Assembly: GCF_005517195.1 (NCBI RefSeq)
Contig: NZ_CP040244.1
Coordinates: forward strand, 748,501 to 812,500
DNA: 64,000 nucleotides
Source: Streptomyces vilmorinianum
Lineage (GTDB): Bacteria; Actinomycetota; Actinomycetes; Streptomycetales; Streptomycetaceae
Direction of reading: 5' to 3'
Of the stretch, positions 43,385 to 52,464 are shown in pieces. Both the position numbers and the translations under genes were made by a program. Within the stretch, counting starts at the first letter, position 1, and every line of letters starts with the position of its first letter. The notes under the pieces are model-generated. The model was not told the origin of the DNA. It ran no database searches and saw only the letters and a list, made by a program, of their open reading frames with translations.

Positions 43385-43863
43385 CGCGTCCGCTCGCGTA
43401 CGTCCACCAGCGCGCCGCCCGCGTGGGCGATCAGCGACTTCGGGTCCAGGGCGAACACGGTGTGCGGGGTGCCGGCGGCCGCCCACACCACGTCGTGGTC
43501 GAGCAGCCCCCGGTCCGCCAGGACCCGGGTCCTGACGCGGTGGCCGAACGGCGGGACGCCGCCGATCGCGTACCCCGTCGTCTCCCGTACGAGCCGGGCG
43601 TCGGCCCGTGTCACGGCCTCGGCGCCCAGCTCTTCCCGTACCCGCTCGACGTCGACCCGCGAGGAGCCGTCCATCAGGACCAGGACCGGGACCCCGTCCG
43701 CCGCGAAGATCAGCGACTTGACGATCTCGGAGACCTCGCAGCCGATGGCCTCGGCGGCCTGGGCGGCGGTGCGCGTCTCGTCCGGGAAACGGCGGATCTC
43801 GACATCCAGGCCCGACTCACGCAGGGCGGCGGCGAAGAGGGGGTGCGCGACGGATTCGGTCAT
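43381..43863 (-). CDS. YbaK/ProX-type aminoacyl-tRNA deacylase
   Basis: A 160-residue protein with the YbaK/Ebsc fold: RTAAQAAEAIGCEVSEIVKS (with the functional lysine near residue 49), ALVL-type strand VPVLVLMDGSSRVD, and TGYAIGGVPPFGH. Members clear mischarged tRNA such as Cys- or Ala-tRNAPro. No anticodon domain, so it acts in trans. Coupled with the EamA gene. Confidence 0.88.
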   Translation of the reverse strand: MTESVAHPLFAAALRESGLDVEIRRFPDETRTAAQAAEAIGCEVSEIVKSLIFAADGVPVLVLMDGSSRVDVERVREELGAEAVTRADARLVRETTGYAIGGVPPFGHRVRTRVLADRGLLDHDVVWAAAGTPHTVFALDPKSLIAHAGGALVDVRERTR

Positions 43864-43907
43864 GCCCCGCACGCTAGCGGTACGTGTACGGGGCACGCGA
43901 CCCGTAT

Positions 43908-45539
43908 TCAGCCCGCCTTGAGCACGCTCGCCACGATCGGTCCCGCCGCGTCCCCGCCGTGCCCGCCCTCCTGCACGACGGCGGCGGCCGCGAGGTCGTC
44001 GGAGTAGCCGGCGAACCAGCTGTTGGAGGTGGTCTGGCCGCCGACCTCCGCCGAACCCGTCTTCGCGCCCTTGTCCCCGCCGACCCGCGCCATCGCCTCC
44101 GCGCCCGTGCCGCTGCCGGTCGCCGTGGCCCGCATCATGGCGCGCAGCTGGCGCGCCACCGAGCCCGGCAGGGAGCGCGAGGCCTCGGCGAAGGTGCGGC
44201 CGTCCAGCTCCTTGGACACGAGGAACGGCTGCTTGAACGTTCCGTCCTTCGCGGTGGCGGTGATCGAGGCGATGTTGAGCACGTTCATCTGCACCGTGCC
44301 CTGCCCGATGTACTGCGCCGCCGCCTCGCCGCCCGTCTCCTCGGGGATGCTGCCGTCGAAGGACTGGATGCCCGTCTTCCAGTCGAGGCCGATCCCGAAG
44401 ACGTCCCGGGCCTCCTTGCCGAGTGCGGAGTCGTCGCCCACCTCGTCGATCTTCTTGATGAAGGCGGTGTTGCAGGACTTGGCGAAGCTCCGCGAGAAGG
44501 GGACGTTCCCCAGCTCGAAGCCGGCGAGGTTCTGGAAGGAACGCCCGTAGTACATGGCGGACTTCGGGCACTCCGTGGCCTGGTCGGCCTTGACCAGGCC
44601 CTTCTCCAGGAGCAGCGCCGCCGTGACGATCTTCAGGGTCGAGCCGGGGGCCTGCTTGCCCTCGAACGCCGTGTTGAAGCCCGCCGAGGGGTTGTTCGCG
44701 ACCGCCCGTATCTCGCCCGTGGACGGCTTGATCGCGACGACCGAGGCCTGCCCGTACTTCGTGACCGCCCGCTCGGCCGCGGCCTGTACCTCGGCGTCGA
44801 TGGTCGTCTGCAGGCGCCCCGGTCTGCCCTCGGCGAGCGTGACGAGGGTGGTGTCCGGGACGCCCTCGCCACCGGACTCGATCACGGTCTCGATGCCGGG
44901 CTCCCCGCCCGCCTTCTCCCCGTACTTCGCGCGCAGCTGGTCCAGGATCGGCCCGAGCGAGGGGTACTTCTCCTTCGTCAGCTCGACGCCGTTGCGGTCG
45001 ACGGCCTTGACGCTGCCGGTCTTCGCCGCGCCGGTGCGCAGGGTCCCGTTCTTGGTCAGGCTCGGGTGGATGACGGCCGGCGTCCACTCGACGAGCGGCC
45101 GCCCGGTGGTGAGCCCGCGCACCACGGTCAGCTCCGAGGCGTACGTCCAGGGCTTCGACTGCCCCTCGTACGTGACGGTGGCCTTCACCGTGAACGGCAC
45201 CTTCGCGCCGATGGCCTTGCCCGGGGTGATGACGGCCTCGGAGACCTTCGCGCCTTCCTTGTGGTTCAGGACGGCGGGCCCGGCCTCCACGGGGTTGTTG
45301 GTCAGCTGGGCGGCCCGGTCGGACTCACCCGCCGCCCACGCGGCCAGGAACTCCTTGGCGGTGTTCTCGACCTCGTCCTGCGTCACGGGCCCGGTCCGCT
45401 TCCCGTCGGACCCGGACCGGGCGCCGACGCCCGTGGCGCCGTTGATCCCGGTGGCCAGGTTGTATCCCCCGTAGAGGACTCCGCCCGCCACGACGACGAA
45501 GACTCCCCCGACGATCGCGACCTTCACTCCACTGCGCAT
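43908..45539 (-). CDS. Class B penicillin-binding protein with MecA-type N domain
   Basis: A 543-residue transpeptidase anchored by a membrane segment at about 5-26. Residues about 50-160 are an NTF2-like MecA_N domain, followed by a dimerisation region. The transpeptidase motifs are S300-T-L-K, S355-C-N and K493-T-G. It cross-links peptidoglycan outside the membrane; such low-affinity-type PBPs are multiple in Streptomyces and often linked to sporulation or beta-lactam tolerance. Forms the head of a minus-strand group with ybaK and the EamA gene. Confidence 0.92.
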   Translation of the reverse strand: MRSGVKVAIVGGVFVVVAGGVLYGGYNLATGINGATGVGARSGSDGKRTGPVTQDEVENTAKEFLAAWAAGESDRAAQLTNNPVEAGPAVLNHKEGAKVSEAVITPGKAIGAKVPFTVKATVTYEGQSKPWTYASELTVVRGLTTGRPLVEWTPAVIHPSLTKNGTLRTGAAKTGSVKAVDRNGVELTKEKYPSLGPILDQLRAKYGEKAGGEPGIETVIESGGEGVPDTTLVTLAEGRPGRLQTTIDAEVQAAAERAVTKYGQASVVAIKPSTGEIRAVANNPSAGFNTAFEGKQAPGSTLKIVTAALLLEKGLVKADQATECPKSAMYYGRSFQNLAGFELGNVPFSRSFAKSCNTAFIKKIDEVGDDSALGKEARDVFGIGLDWKTGIQSFDGSIPEETGGEAAAQYIGQGTVQMNVLNIASITATAKDGTFKQPFLVSKELDGRTFAEASRSLPGSVARQLRAMMRATATGSGTGAEAMARVGGDKGAKTGSAEVGGQTTSNSWFAGYSDDLAAAAVVQEGGHGGDAAGPIVASVLKAG

Positions 45540-45686
45540 CTCTGTGGTTCCCCTCCCCAGAAGCCCCAGAAGTTCACACAGTCAACCAGCGTCACATCGA
45601 ACTGTCGAGCGACATCCGGTCCTCGCGGGGAGGAGGCCCACCATCACGTCGTTCAGCGCTTTCGACGAGCCGTCGGCCGCTCGGCC

Positions 45687-46148
45687 TCACTCGCCGAGCG
45701 CCTCGGTCATGGTGTCGAGGTCCGCGAGGAGTGCCGTGAGGCGCTTCCCGGGGATGGCGTCGACCATGCGTTCTTCGATGGCGTAGACGGCGGTACGGGC
45801 AGCGTGCAGGCGCTCCTGTCCGGCGGGGGTGAGGTGGACGGGCAGGGCCCGGCCGTGGTCGGTGGTGGTGGGCCGGGTGATGAGGCCGGCTTCTTTCAGG
45901 CCGCGCAGGACGACGTTCGCGGACTGCCGGCTGACGAAGGTGCCGCGGGCCAGGTCGGCGTTGGACAGGCCCGGCTTCTGGTCGAGGAGTTCGAGGCAGG
46001 AGTACTGCGGGACGGTGAGGTCGTGCTCGCGCAGCGCCTTGTCCATGGCACCGCGCAGGGCGGCCGAGGCGCGCTTGAGGCGGTATCCCACGTGCTCGGT
46101 GATGTCCTGGGCGGGGTGGGGCAGGGGGACTGGCGCACGGTCTTTCAT
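45687..46148 (-). CDS. MarR-family regulator
   Basis: A 153-residue MarR protein (ATG 46148, no clear ribosome site). HTH: LTVPQYSCLELLDQKPGLSN, ADLARGTFVSRQSANVVLRG, wing GLITRPTTTDHGRALPVHLT. No conserved redox cysteine at the OhrR position. The start codon lies inside one ATGTCA palindrome, and a second palindrome precedes the divergent VOC gene, so it probably represses both. Confidence 0.92.
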   Translation of the reverse strand: MKDRAPVPLPHPAQDITEHVGYRLKRASAALRGAMDKALREHDLTVPQYSCLELLDQKPGLSNADLARGTFVSRQSANVVLRGLKEAGLITRPTTTDHGRALPVHLTPAGQERLHAARTAVYAIEERMVDAIPGKRLTALLADLDTMTEALGE

Positions 46149-46164
46149 GTCAGCATTTTGACAT
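46147..46164. promoter_or_regulatory. MarR operator, copy 1
   Basis: ATGTCA-N6-TGACAT, a perfect inverted repeat overlapping the marR start codon. Confidence 0.75.
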
Positions 46165-46191
46165 GCCTGAGGAGCGGTGCCTACAGTCCCT

Positions 46192-46211
46192 GATGTCAAA
46201 GTATTGACATC
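46192..46211. promoter_or_regulatory. MarR operator, copy 2
   Basis: GATGTCAA-AGTA-TTGACATC, a perfect 8-bp inverted repeat 18 bases before the VOC gene start. Confidence 0.78.
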
Positions 46212-46229
46212 AATCTTCTGGGAGGAACC

Positions 46230-46598
46230 ATGCCCGCCACTGTCGACGGCCCTGACTTCGTCGCCCTGCAGGTGAAGGACATCCAGGCCGCAGCGGCCTT
46301 CTTCGAGGAACGCCTCGGCATGCGCCGTGCGCCCGCTTCACCGCCCCACGCGGTGGTCTTCGCCACCAGCCCCATCCCGTTCGCGGTCCGCGAGCCACTC
46401 CCGGGCGTCGATCTGGACGGCGACGCGCGCCCCGGGCTGGGGGTGGCGCTGTGGCTGCGGACCACGAACGCCGCAGAGCTGCGCGAGCGGCTCGTGGCCG
46501 CCGGCGTCGCCGTCACTCCGCTCCAGGACAGCCCGTTCGGCCCCACGTTCACCTTCACCGGCCCTGAGGGTTACCGCCTCACCGCGCACGGAGGCTGA
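46230..46598 (+). CDS. VOC-family (glyoxalase/bleomycin-resistance) protein
   Basis: A 122-residue single-domain VOC protein (ATG 46230 after GGGAGG): FVALQVKDIQAAAAFFEERL, then HAVVFATSPIPFAVREPLPG, and FTGPEGYRLTAHGG where the metal-ligand glutamate sits (PEGY). Likely a small-molecule lyase, dioxygenase or binding protein controlled by the divergent MarR. Substrate unknown. Confidence 0.88.
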   Translation: MPATVDGPDFVALQVKDIQAAAAFFEERLGMRRAPASPPHAVVFATSPIPFAVREPLPGVDLDGDARPGLGVALWLRTTNAAELRERLVAAGVAVTPLQDSPFGPTFTFTGPEGYRLTAHGG

Positions 46599-46600
46599 CT

Positions 46601-47359
46601 TCACCCCGGCCCGCTTCCGCTCGCGGCCGGCTTCGACTCCGAGGGGGTTTCGGGTTTGGTGTGGAGGACCTCCCGGGCCTGCTCGGCGGCGCGGGCGATG
46701 CTCTCGGAGACGAAGTCGAGGAAGCGGGCGATGTTCTCCATGCGGATGGCCGCCGGGGTGCCGGGGCCGAGGACGCCGACGCCCTGCCGGGCGGTGTCGA
46801 CGAGCTGGGCGGTGGACCGGGCGCTGGCCATCATCGACTGGTACCAGATGTCGTCGTCGACGACGTAGCGCTCGCGGCGGCGTTCGTCGCGTTCCCGCCG
46901 GACCATGCCCTGGGTCTCCAGGAACGAGATCGCCTTGGAGATGGACGCCGGGCTGACCTGGAGGCGCTGAACGAGTTCGGACGCGGTCAGCCTGCCGGAG
47001 TCGGTGAGCGTGAGGCAGGACATCACCCGGGCCATCATCTTGGGCATGCCCGACGCCATCATGACGGTGGTGAACAGCTCCTCGTACTCGCGCACGGCCT
47101 CGGCGTCGCGTCCGTAGGGCTGCGCCGACGCCTGCGGCTCCCGGGGCGCCGTCCGCCTGCGGCGTTGGGCGCGGCGCTCGGTGGCGCGGTGGGCCAGGTC
47201 GGCGCGGTAGGCGGTGGGGCCGCCGTTGCGCATCACCTCGCGCGTGATCGTCGAGGTGGGACGATCCAGGCGTCTGGCGATCTCCGCGTAGGCCAGGCCG
47301 TCGGCCAGTCCCAGCGCGATCTGCTGGCGTTCGGGCTGGGTGAGCCTGCCTCCCGGCAT
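46601..47359 (-). CDS. Two-HTH regulator (IS30-type HTH plus MarR/GbsR-like domain)
   Basis: A 252-residue protein; ATG 47359 nine bases after AAGGAG. The N-terminus (LTQPERQQIALGLADGLAYA, EIARRLDRPTSTITREVMRN) is an HTH_38/IS30-like helix-turn-helix. A basic linker follows (about 62-80), then a MarR/GbsR-like winged helix (about 90-165; TASELVQRLQVSPASISKAI, SFLETQGMVRRERD) and a helical C-terminal region. Two DNA-binding modules in one regulator is uncommon. The divergent DUF4097 gene lies behind two CGTTGCAACG palindromes, its probable targets. Confidence 0.83.
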   Translation of the reverse strand: MPGGRLTQPERQQIALGLADGLAYAEIARRLDRPTSTITREVMRNGGPTAYRADLAHRATERRAQRRRRTAPREPQASAQPYGRDAEAVREYEELFTTVMMASGMPKMMARVMSCLTLTDSGRLTASELVQRLQVSPASISKAISFLETQGMVRRERDERRRERYVVDDDIWYQSMMASARSTAQLVDTARQGVGVLGPGTPAAIRMENIARFLDFVSESIARAAEQAREVLHTKPETPSESKPAASGSGPG

Positions 47360-47413
47360 CGCGGTTCTCCTTCGTGGTTCGTTGTGCCTCCACCATAGCG
47401 TTCACCTCCAATC

Positions 47414-47423
47414 CGTTGCAACG
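47414..47423. promoter_or_regulatory. CGTTGCAACG operator, copy 1
   Basis: A perfect 10-bp palindrome 55 bases upstream of the two-HTH regulator start. Confidence 0.65.
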
Positions 47424-47457
47424 AACCGAGTGAGTGCTGTTGCGTTAGCCTCGAAAC

Positions 47458-47467
47458 CGTTGCAACG
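47458..47467. promoter_or_regulatory. CGTTGCAACG operator, copy 2
   Basis: The same 10-bp palindrome, exactly 44 bases (about four helical turns) from copy 1. Further GTTGC/GCAAC half-sites follow at about 47500-47540 toward the DUF4097 gene. Confidence 0.65.
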
Positions 47468-47582
47468 ATTTCCCCGCATCTACCTGCAATGATGGCAATC
47501 ATGCGCAACGAGCATGTTGCTCGATCCTTGAACGCAACGTAGCTTTTCCCTCATCGGAAACGACGAGCTCAAGGAGAGCGCG

Positions 47583-48251
47583 ATGCAGAAGTTCACCACC
47601 CCCGCCCCGATCACCGCCGTCCTGGACATCCCCGCCGGACACATCCGGTTCATCGCCGCCGACCGGGCCGACACCACCGTCGAGGTCCTGCCCGCCGACG
47701 CGTCCAAGAGCCGCGACGTGAAGGCCGCCGAGCAGATCGAGATCGCCTACGCCGACGGTGTGCTGCGCGTCGAGGCCCCGGCGGCGAAGAGCCGGATCCT
47801 GGGCCACCCCGGATCGGTCGAGGTGACCGTCCAGCTGCCCGCCGGCTCCCACGTCGAGGCCAAGGCCGCCGCCGCCGAACTGCGCGGCGTCGGACGCCTC
47901 GGCGACGTCACCTTCGACGGCGCACAGGCCACGGTCAAGCTCGACGAGACCGCAACCGCCCACCTCACCCTCCAGGCCGGTGACATCGCGATCGGCCGCC
48001 TGAACGGCCCCGGCCGGATCAGCACCCAAAAGGGCGACCTCCACATCACCGAGGCCGTGCACGGCACCCTCACGCTGGCCACCGAGCACGGCGAGATCAC
48101 GGTCGGCGCCGCCCGCGGCGTCTGCGCGGCCCTGGACGCCGGCACCGCCTACGGCCGCATCAGCAACACGCTCAAGAACACCGACGGCACCGCCGAACTC
48201 CACATCCACGCCACCACCGCCTACGGCAACATCACCGCCCGCAGCCTCTAA
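47583..48251 (+). CDS. DUF4097-family beta-repeat protein
   Basis: A 222-residue cytoplasmic protein (AAGGAG before ATG 47583) starting MQKFTTPAPITAVLDIPAGH, typical of actinobacterial DUF4097 proteins. It consists of short beta repeats (VEVTVQLPAGSHVEAKAAAA, GDIAIGRLNGPGRISTQKGD, GEITVGAARG) that would form a right-handed beta-helix-like prism. No enzyme motif. Follows the palindromic operators and precedes a hydrolase by 23 bases, so the two form an operon. Confidence 0.85.
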   Translation: MQKFTTPAPITAVLDIPAGHIRFIAADRADTTVEVLPADASKSRDVKAAEQIEIAYADGVLRVEAPAAKSRILGHPGSVEVTVQLPAGSHVEAKAAAAELRGVGRLGDVTFDGAQATVKLDETATAHLTLQAGDIAIGRLNGPGRISTQKGDLHITEAVHGTLTLATEHGEITVGAARGVCAALDAGTAYGRISNTLKNTDGTAELHIHATTAYGNITARSL

Positions 48252-48274
48252 AAAGAACAGACCAGGAAGAACCC

Positions 48275-49093
48275 ATGACGAAGAACAGCACGTCCGCGAC
48301 CAGGTCGAAGTGGACCGGCATGGTGCCCGTCGACGACACCGCCCTGGCCGTCACCGACACCGGCGGCGACGGAATCCCCGTGGTCTACCTCAACGGCCAG
48401 TTCGCCACCCAGGGCTACTGGCGCCGCGTCATCGCCGAACTGGGCACGGAATGGCGGCACATCACCTACGACGAGCGGGCCCGCGGCGCATCCAAGCGCT
48501 CGGCGGACTACTCCTTCGAGGCCGCCGTCCGCGACCTCGACGCCGTACTCGCCGCCCGAGGCGTGGACCGCGCCCTGGTCGTGGGCTGGTCCTACGGCGC
48601 GGTCGTCGCGGCGCACTGGGCCGACCGCAATCCGCACCGCGCCCTGGGCGCCGTCCTGGTCGACGGCGCGTTCCCCTACGACTGGCTCGACGACGCCATG
48701 GAGCAACGCATCCGCAAACTGTTCCGGCGCATGAGCTGGTTCCTGCCACTGCTGCGCCCGACGGGCCTGGCCCCGCGGATGACCGCCGAACAGCAGGCCG
48801 ACAGCAACATCGAGCTCGGCCGGCTCTCCCGCGAACGCGAGCTGGGCCCCGTCCTGGACGGCATCACCGTCCCGGTGCGGTACGTGGTCGCCTCGGGCGC
48901 GTCCTTCGGAAGCAAGGGAGACGAGCACGAGCGGATCCGCACCAGCCTCGACGCGGTCACCGCCCGCAACCCCAACATCCGGATCGGCGCGAAAGTCGCC
49001 GGCAACCACGGCGCCCTCCTCAAGAAGGACTTCCCGGCCATCGCCGAATCCGTACGCGACATCGCCGCACCCCACCCGTCGGACAGGGCCTAG
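48275..49093 (+). CDS. Alpha/beta hydrolase
   Basis: A 272-residue hydrolase: PVVYLNGQFATQGYWRRVIA, nucleophile elbow VGWSYGAVV (serine at about 109), an acid region near GAFPYDW and the terminal GNHGALLKKDFP histidine. Oxyanion motif YLNGQ replaces the usual HG. Second gene of the DUF4097 operon; the pair is a common partner of this regulator type. Its stop overlaps the convergent pmt stop by four bases. Confidence 0.87.
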   Translation: MTKNSTSATRSKWTGMVPVDDTALAVTDTGGDGIPVVYLNGQFATQGYWRRVIAELGTEWRHITYDERARGASKRSADYSFEAAVRDLDAVLAARGVDRALVVGWSYGAVVAAHWADRNPHRALGAVLVDGAFPYDWLDDAMEQRIRKLFRRMSWFLPLLRPTGLAPRMTAEQQADSNIELGRLSRERELGPVLDGITVPVRYVVASGASFGSKGDEHERIRTSLDAVTARNPNIRIGAKVAGNHGALLKKDFPAIAESVRDIAAPHPSDRA

Positions 49094-50832
49094 ACCCAGG
49101 TGTCGAGCCACATCCTGTTCCGCCACTGGTCGATCGGAATCGCCGTGCCGGTGTAGATCGGCCAGAAGTAGATGAAATTCCAGACGATGAGCAGGACCAG
49201 AACTCCGGCCCCCACCGCACCGAAAGTCCGCCGCCTTTCCGAGGAGCCCGGTGGTCCGATCATCGCGCCGATCATCATCGTCACCGCGAGACACAGGAAC
49301 GGGACGAACACCACCGCGTAGAAAAGGAAGATGGTGCGTTCCTGGTAGAGGAACCACGGCAGCCAGCCCGCCGCGATGCCGCACGCGATCGCGCCCGCCC
49401 GCCAGTCGCGGCGGAAGAACCAGCGCCACAGGATGTACAGGATCGCGAAACAGGCCGCCCACCACAGCAGCGGTGTGCCCAGGGCCAGGACCTCCTGGGC
49501 GCACTTCTCCGTCGCGGTCGACGGGCAGCCCGCCTTCCCCGGTGCCGGGGACTCGTAGAAGTACGAGACGGGGCGGCCGAGGACGATCCAGCTCCACGGG
49601 TTCGACTCGTACGTGTGCGGCGAGTTCAGGCCCACGTGGAACTTGTAGACCTCGGTCTCGTAGTGCCACAGGCTGCGCAGCCAGTCCGGCAGGAAGGACC
49701 AGGTCCCGCCGCCCGTCACCTTGTCCTGCTCGGCCGCCCAGTTCCGGAAGTAGCCCTTGTCCGTGACGATCCAGCCCGTCCAGGTGACCAGGTACGTGAC
49801 GAGCGCGACCGGCACCACCGACACGAACGCGGGGGTCAGGTCCCGCCTGATCACCGCCACGTACGGACGGAACGCGCCGGCCGTGCGCCGGGCGCCCACG
49901 TCCCACAGCACCGTCAGCAGACCGAACGCGACCATGACGTACAGGCCGTTCCACTTGGTCGCCGCCGCGAGCCCCAGCGACACGCCCGCCGCGATCCGCC
50001 ACGGCCGCCGGCCGAGCCGCAGGGTCTCCGCGACGACCGCGTCCGGCCGCAGGACCCCTTCCTCGTCCTCGGGCAGGCCGGCCGCCAGCTTCCGGCGCGC
50101 CCAGTCCCGGTCGACGACCAGACAGCCGAAGGCCGCGAGCACGAAGAACATCAGCACCTGGTCGAGCAGCGCCGTGCGGCTCATCACGAAGTGCAGGCCG
50201 TCCACCGCGAGCAGCAGCCCCGCCAGGCACCCCAGGAACGTGGAGCGGAACAGCCGCCGCCCGATCCGGGCGAGCATCAGCACGGACAGGGTGCCGAGCA
50301 GCGCCACCATGAACCGCCAGCCGAAGGGCGTGAAGTCGATGATCTTCTCGCCCAGGCCGATGACCCACTTGCCCATCGGCGGGTGGACCACATAGCCCGG
50401 ATCCGTGGGGATCAGGACCGAACCGGGGTCGGCCAGGATCTTCTTGTCGATGTCCTTCGGCCACGCCCCCTCGTACCCCTGGTTGATCAGCGCCCAGGAG
50501 TCCTTCGCGTAGTACGTCTCGTCGAATATCACCGCGTTCGGCTTGCCCAGGTTCCAGAACCGGAGCACGCCCGCGAGGAGCGCCACGAGCAGCGGACCGC
50601 CCCAGGCGGCGAGCCGCCCGATCCGGTCGGCGGCCCCTGCCGAGACGCCGAGCAGCGACCACAGCCGCTGCGAGGGCCGGGTGTACGGGGGTACGAGACG
50701 GTCCCGCAGCCCAGGCCCCGCGGCGCTCCTGGCGGGGGGTACGTAGCCGAAGCGCCGCAGACGCTGCTGCCACGACGGGGGCTCTTCCACGGCGTGCTGA
50801 CCCTGCAGGGCCTCGGGTGCGGTACTGGTCAC
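49090..50832 (-). CDS. pmt: Protein O-mannosyltransferase (Pmt, GT39)
   Basis: A 580-residue polytopic membrane protein with about eleven helices. The first extracytoplasmic loop has the catalytic-type FDETYYAKDSW, followed by VVHPPMGKW. The C-terminus has the WFLYQERTIFLFYAVVFVPF segment of GT39 enzymes. It transfers mannose from polyprenyl phosphate mannose to Ser/Thr of exported proteins; in S. coelicolor Pmt is needed for phage phiC31 infection. The N-terminal 65 residues are cytoplasmic. Divergent from rsmI with about 60 bases between starts. Confidence 0.93.
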   Translation of the reverse strand: MTSTAPEALQGQHAVEEPPSWQQRLRRFGYVPPARSAAGPGLRDRLVPPYTRPSQRLWSLLGVSAGAADRIGRLAAWGGPLLVALLAGVLRFWNLGKPNAVIFDETYYAKDSWALINQGYEGAWPKDIDKKILADPGSVLIPTDPGYVVHPPMGKWVIGLGEKIIDFTPFGWRFMVALLGTLSVLMLARIGRRLFRSTFLGCLAGLLLAVDGLHFVMSRTALLDQVLMFFVLAAFGCLVVDRDWARRKLAAGLPEDEEGVLRPDAVVAETLRLGRRPWRIAAGVSLGLAAATKWNGLYVMVAFGLLTVLWDVGARRTAGAFRPYVAVIRRDLTPAFVSVVPVALVTYLVTWTGWIVTDKGYFRNWAAEQDKVTGGGTWSFLPDWLRSLWHYETEVYKFHVGLNSPHTYESNPWSWIVLGRPVSYFYESPAPGKAGCPSTATEKCAQEVLALGTPLLWWAACFAILYILWRWFFRRDWRAGAIACGIAAGWLPWFLYQERTIFLFYAVVFVPFLCLAVTMMIGAMIGPPGSSERRRTFGAVGAGVLVLLIVWNFIYFWPIYTGTAIPIDQWRNRMWLDTWV

Positions 50833-50893
50833 CGCGCCATCGTAGGGAACGCGCCTGTGCGAGTCGCCTGTCCGGGCTGCGAGGATGACCCAT

Positions 50894-51772
50894 GTGACAG
50901 GAACGCTGGTACTTGCAGGGACTCCCATCGGGGACATCGCGGACGCCCCGCCGCGGCTCGCGGCCGAGCTGGAGACCGCCGATATCGTCGCCGCGGAGGA
51001 CACCCGGCGGCTGCGCGGACTGACCAGGGCCCTCGGTGTGCACACCTCGGGCCGTGTCGTCTCCTACTTCGAGGGCAACGAGTCCGCCCGGACGCCCGAG
51101 CTGGTCGAGGCGCTGGCCGGCGGCGCGCGCGTGCTGCTCGTCACCGACGCGGGCATGCCGTCGGTCTCCGACCCCGGCTACCGGCTCGTCGCCGCCGCCG
51201 TCGAGCAGAACATCAAGGTCACCGCCGTCCCCGGCCCCTCCGCCGTGCTGACCGCGCTCGCCCTGTCCGGGCTGCCCGTGGACCGCTTCTGCTTCGAGGG
51301 CTTCCTGCCCCGCAAGGCGGGGGAGCGGCTCGGCCGGCTCCGCGAGGTCGCCCAGGAGAAGAGGACCCTCGTCTACTTCGAGGCCCCGCACCGGCTCGAC
51401 GACACGCTCGCCGCGATGGCCGAGGTCTTCGGCGCCGAGCGCCGGGCCGCCGTCTGCCGCGAGCTCACCAAGACGTACGAGGAGGTCAAGCGCGGCGGCC
51501 TCGGCGAGCTCGCCGCCTGGGCCGCCGAGGGCGTACGGGGAGAGATCACCGTCGTCGTCGAGGGCGCCCCCGAGACCGGTCCGGCGGAGCTCGACGCCGA
51601 GGAGCTGGTGCGCCGGGTGCGGATCCGCGAGGAGGCCGGGGAGCGGCGCAAGGAGGCCATCGCGGCGGTCGCCGCCGAGGCGGGCCTTCCCAAGCGCGAG
51701 GTCTTCGACGCCGTCGTCGCGGCAAAGAACGCGGCCGCGCCGGGCCCTTCAAAGGGTAAAGAGCTATCGTGA
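50894..51772 (+). CDS. rsmI: 16S rRNA (cytidine-1402-2'-O)-methyltransferase RsmI
   Basis: A 292-residue SAM methyltransferase: LVLAGTPIGDIADAPPR, AEDTRRLRGLTRALG, LVTDAGMPSVSDPGYRLV, AVPGPSAVLTALALSGLPVD, and FEAPHRLDDTL. GTG 50894 has GAGG nine bases upstream; an ATG at 50885 is possible. It 2'-O-methylates C1402 in the ribosomal decoding centre. Confidence 0.95.
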   Translation: MTGTLVLAGTPIGDIADAPPRLAAELETADIVAAEDTRRLRGLTRALGVHTSGRVVSYFEGNESARTPELVEALAGGARVLLVTDAGMPSVSDPGYRLVAAAVEQNIKVTAVPGPSAVLTALALSGLPVDRFCFEGFLPRKAGERLGRLREVAQEKRTLVYFEAPHRLDDTLAAMAEVFGAERRAAVCRELTKTYEEVKRGGLGELAAWAAEGVRGEITVVVEGAPETGPAELDAEELVRRVRIREEAGERRKEAIAAVAAEAGLPKREVFDAVVAAKNAAAPGPSKGKELS

Positions 51773-51911
51773 AAAGCAAAGCGAAACCCGTGCGGCGGGC
51801 CTTGCGAGGGCCTGAGAGCAAGGGAAAGCCCAAGGGCATTCCATTGTTCGACCGGCGCTGATGCGCTCCGGCCCGAAAAGGCGTCCACTGGATCGGTGGA
51901 AAGGAGCTGGC

Positions 51912-52436
51912 ATGAGCGAGATCACCGGCACCGGCATACCCGTCGCCCATGAGGCGTACGCCTTCGCCTGCATGCGTTGCGGGTACGGCTGGGAGCAGGC
52001 GTACGACATCGAGCACCACGTCGACGCCGCCGGCCAGGAATTCATCGTCTACAAGGCAGGCGGCGAACGGGTCCCGTCGCCCCTGTCCAGCCCGACCTGC
52101 ATGAACTGCGGCGGCCATGTCGTCCGCATCATGCGCGCGGGCCAGGTTTCCTCGGTCCTGGACTCATGGGAACAGGCCCATCACCCGCAGGTGCCCGGAG
52201 CGCCCCACAGGCCGGTCGTACCGGCGGGACCGATCGGTCTGGCCGGGCCGATCGGGCAGGACCTGGGCGAACAGGGCCCCGCGGTCATGGAGACCAGGGA
52301 GGCCAGGGACACCAGGGAGGTCAAGGGAGCCCCGGAGTCCGCCCCCGTCGGCGACCTCCCCGGGCCCGTGCACGTGAAGGAAGAAGAGCGTCACTGGCAT
52401 CTGTCGGATCTCCTGCACCCCTTCCACCGCAAGTGA
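51912..52436 (+). CDS. Zinc-ribbon hypothetical protein
   Basis: A 174-residue protein (AAGGAG before ATG 51912). Two CxxC pairs (ACMRCGYGWEQAYD and TCMNCGGHV) form a likely zinc ribbon in residues about 20-72. Residues 90-150 are Pro/Gly-rich with short repeats (GPIGLAGPIGQ; TREARDTREV), and the end is His-rich (HWHLSDLLHPFHRK). Conserved between rsmI and tatD in streptomycetes as far as I recall; function unknown. Confidence 0.82.
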   Translation: MSEITGTGIPVAHEAYAFACMRCGYGWEQAYDIEHHVDAAGQEFIVYKAGGERVPSPLSSPTCMNCGGHVVRIMRAGQVSSVLDSWEQAHHPQVPGAPHRPVVPAGPIGLAGPIGQDLGEQGPAVMETREARDTREVKGAPESAPVGDLPGPVHVKEEERHWHLSDLLHPFHRK

Positions 52437-52464
52437 ACGCGTGGCCCCTCGTACGATCGGGGCC

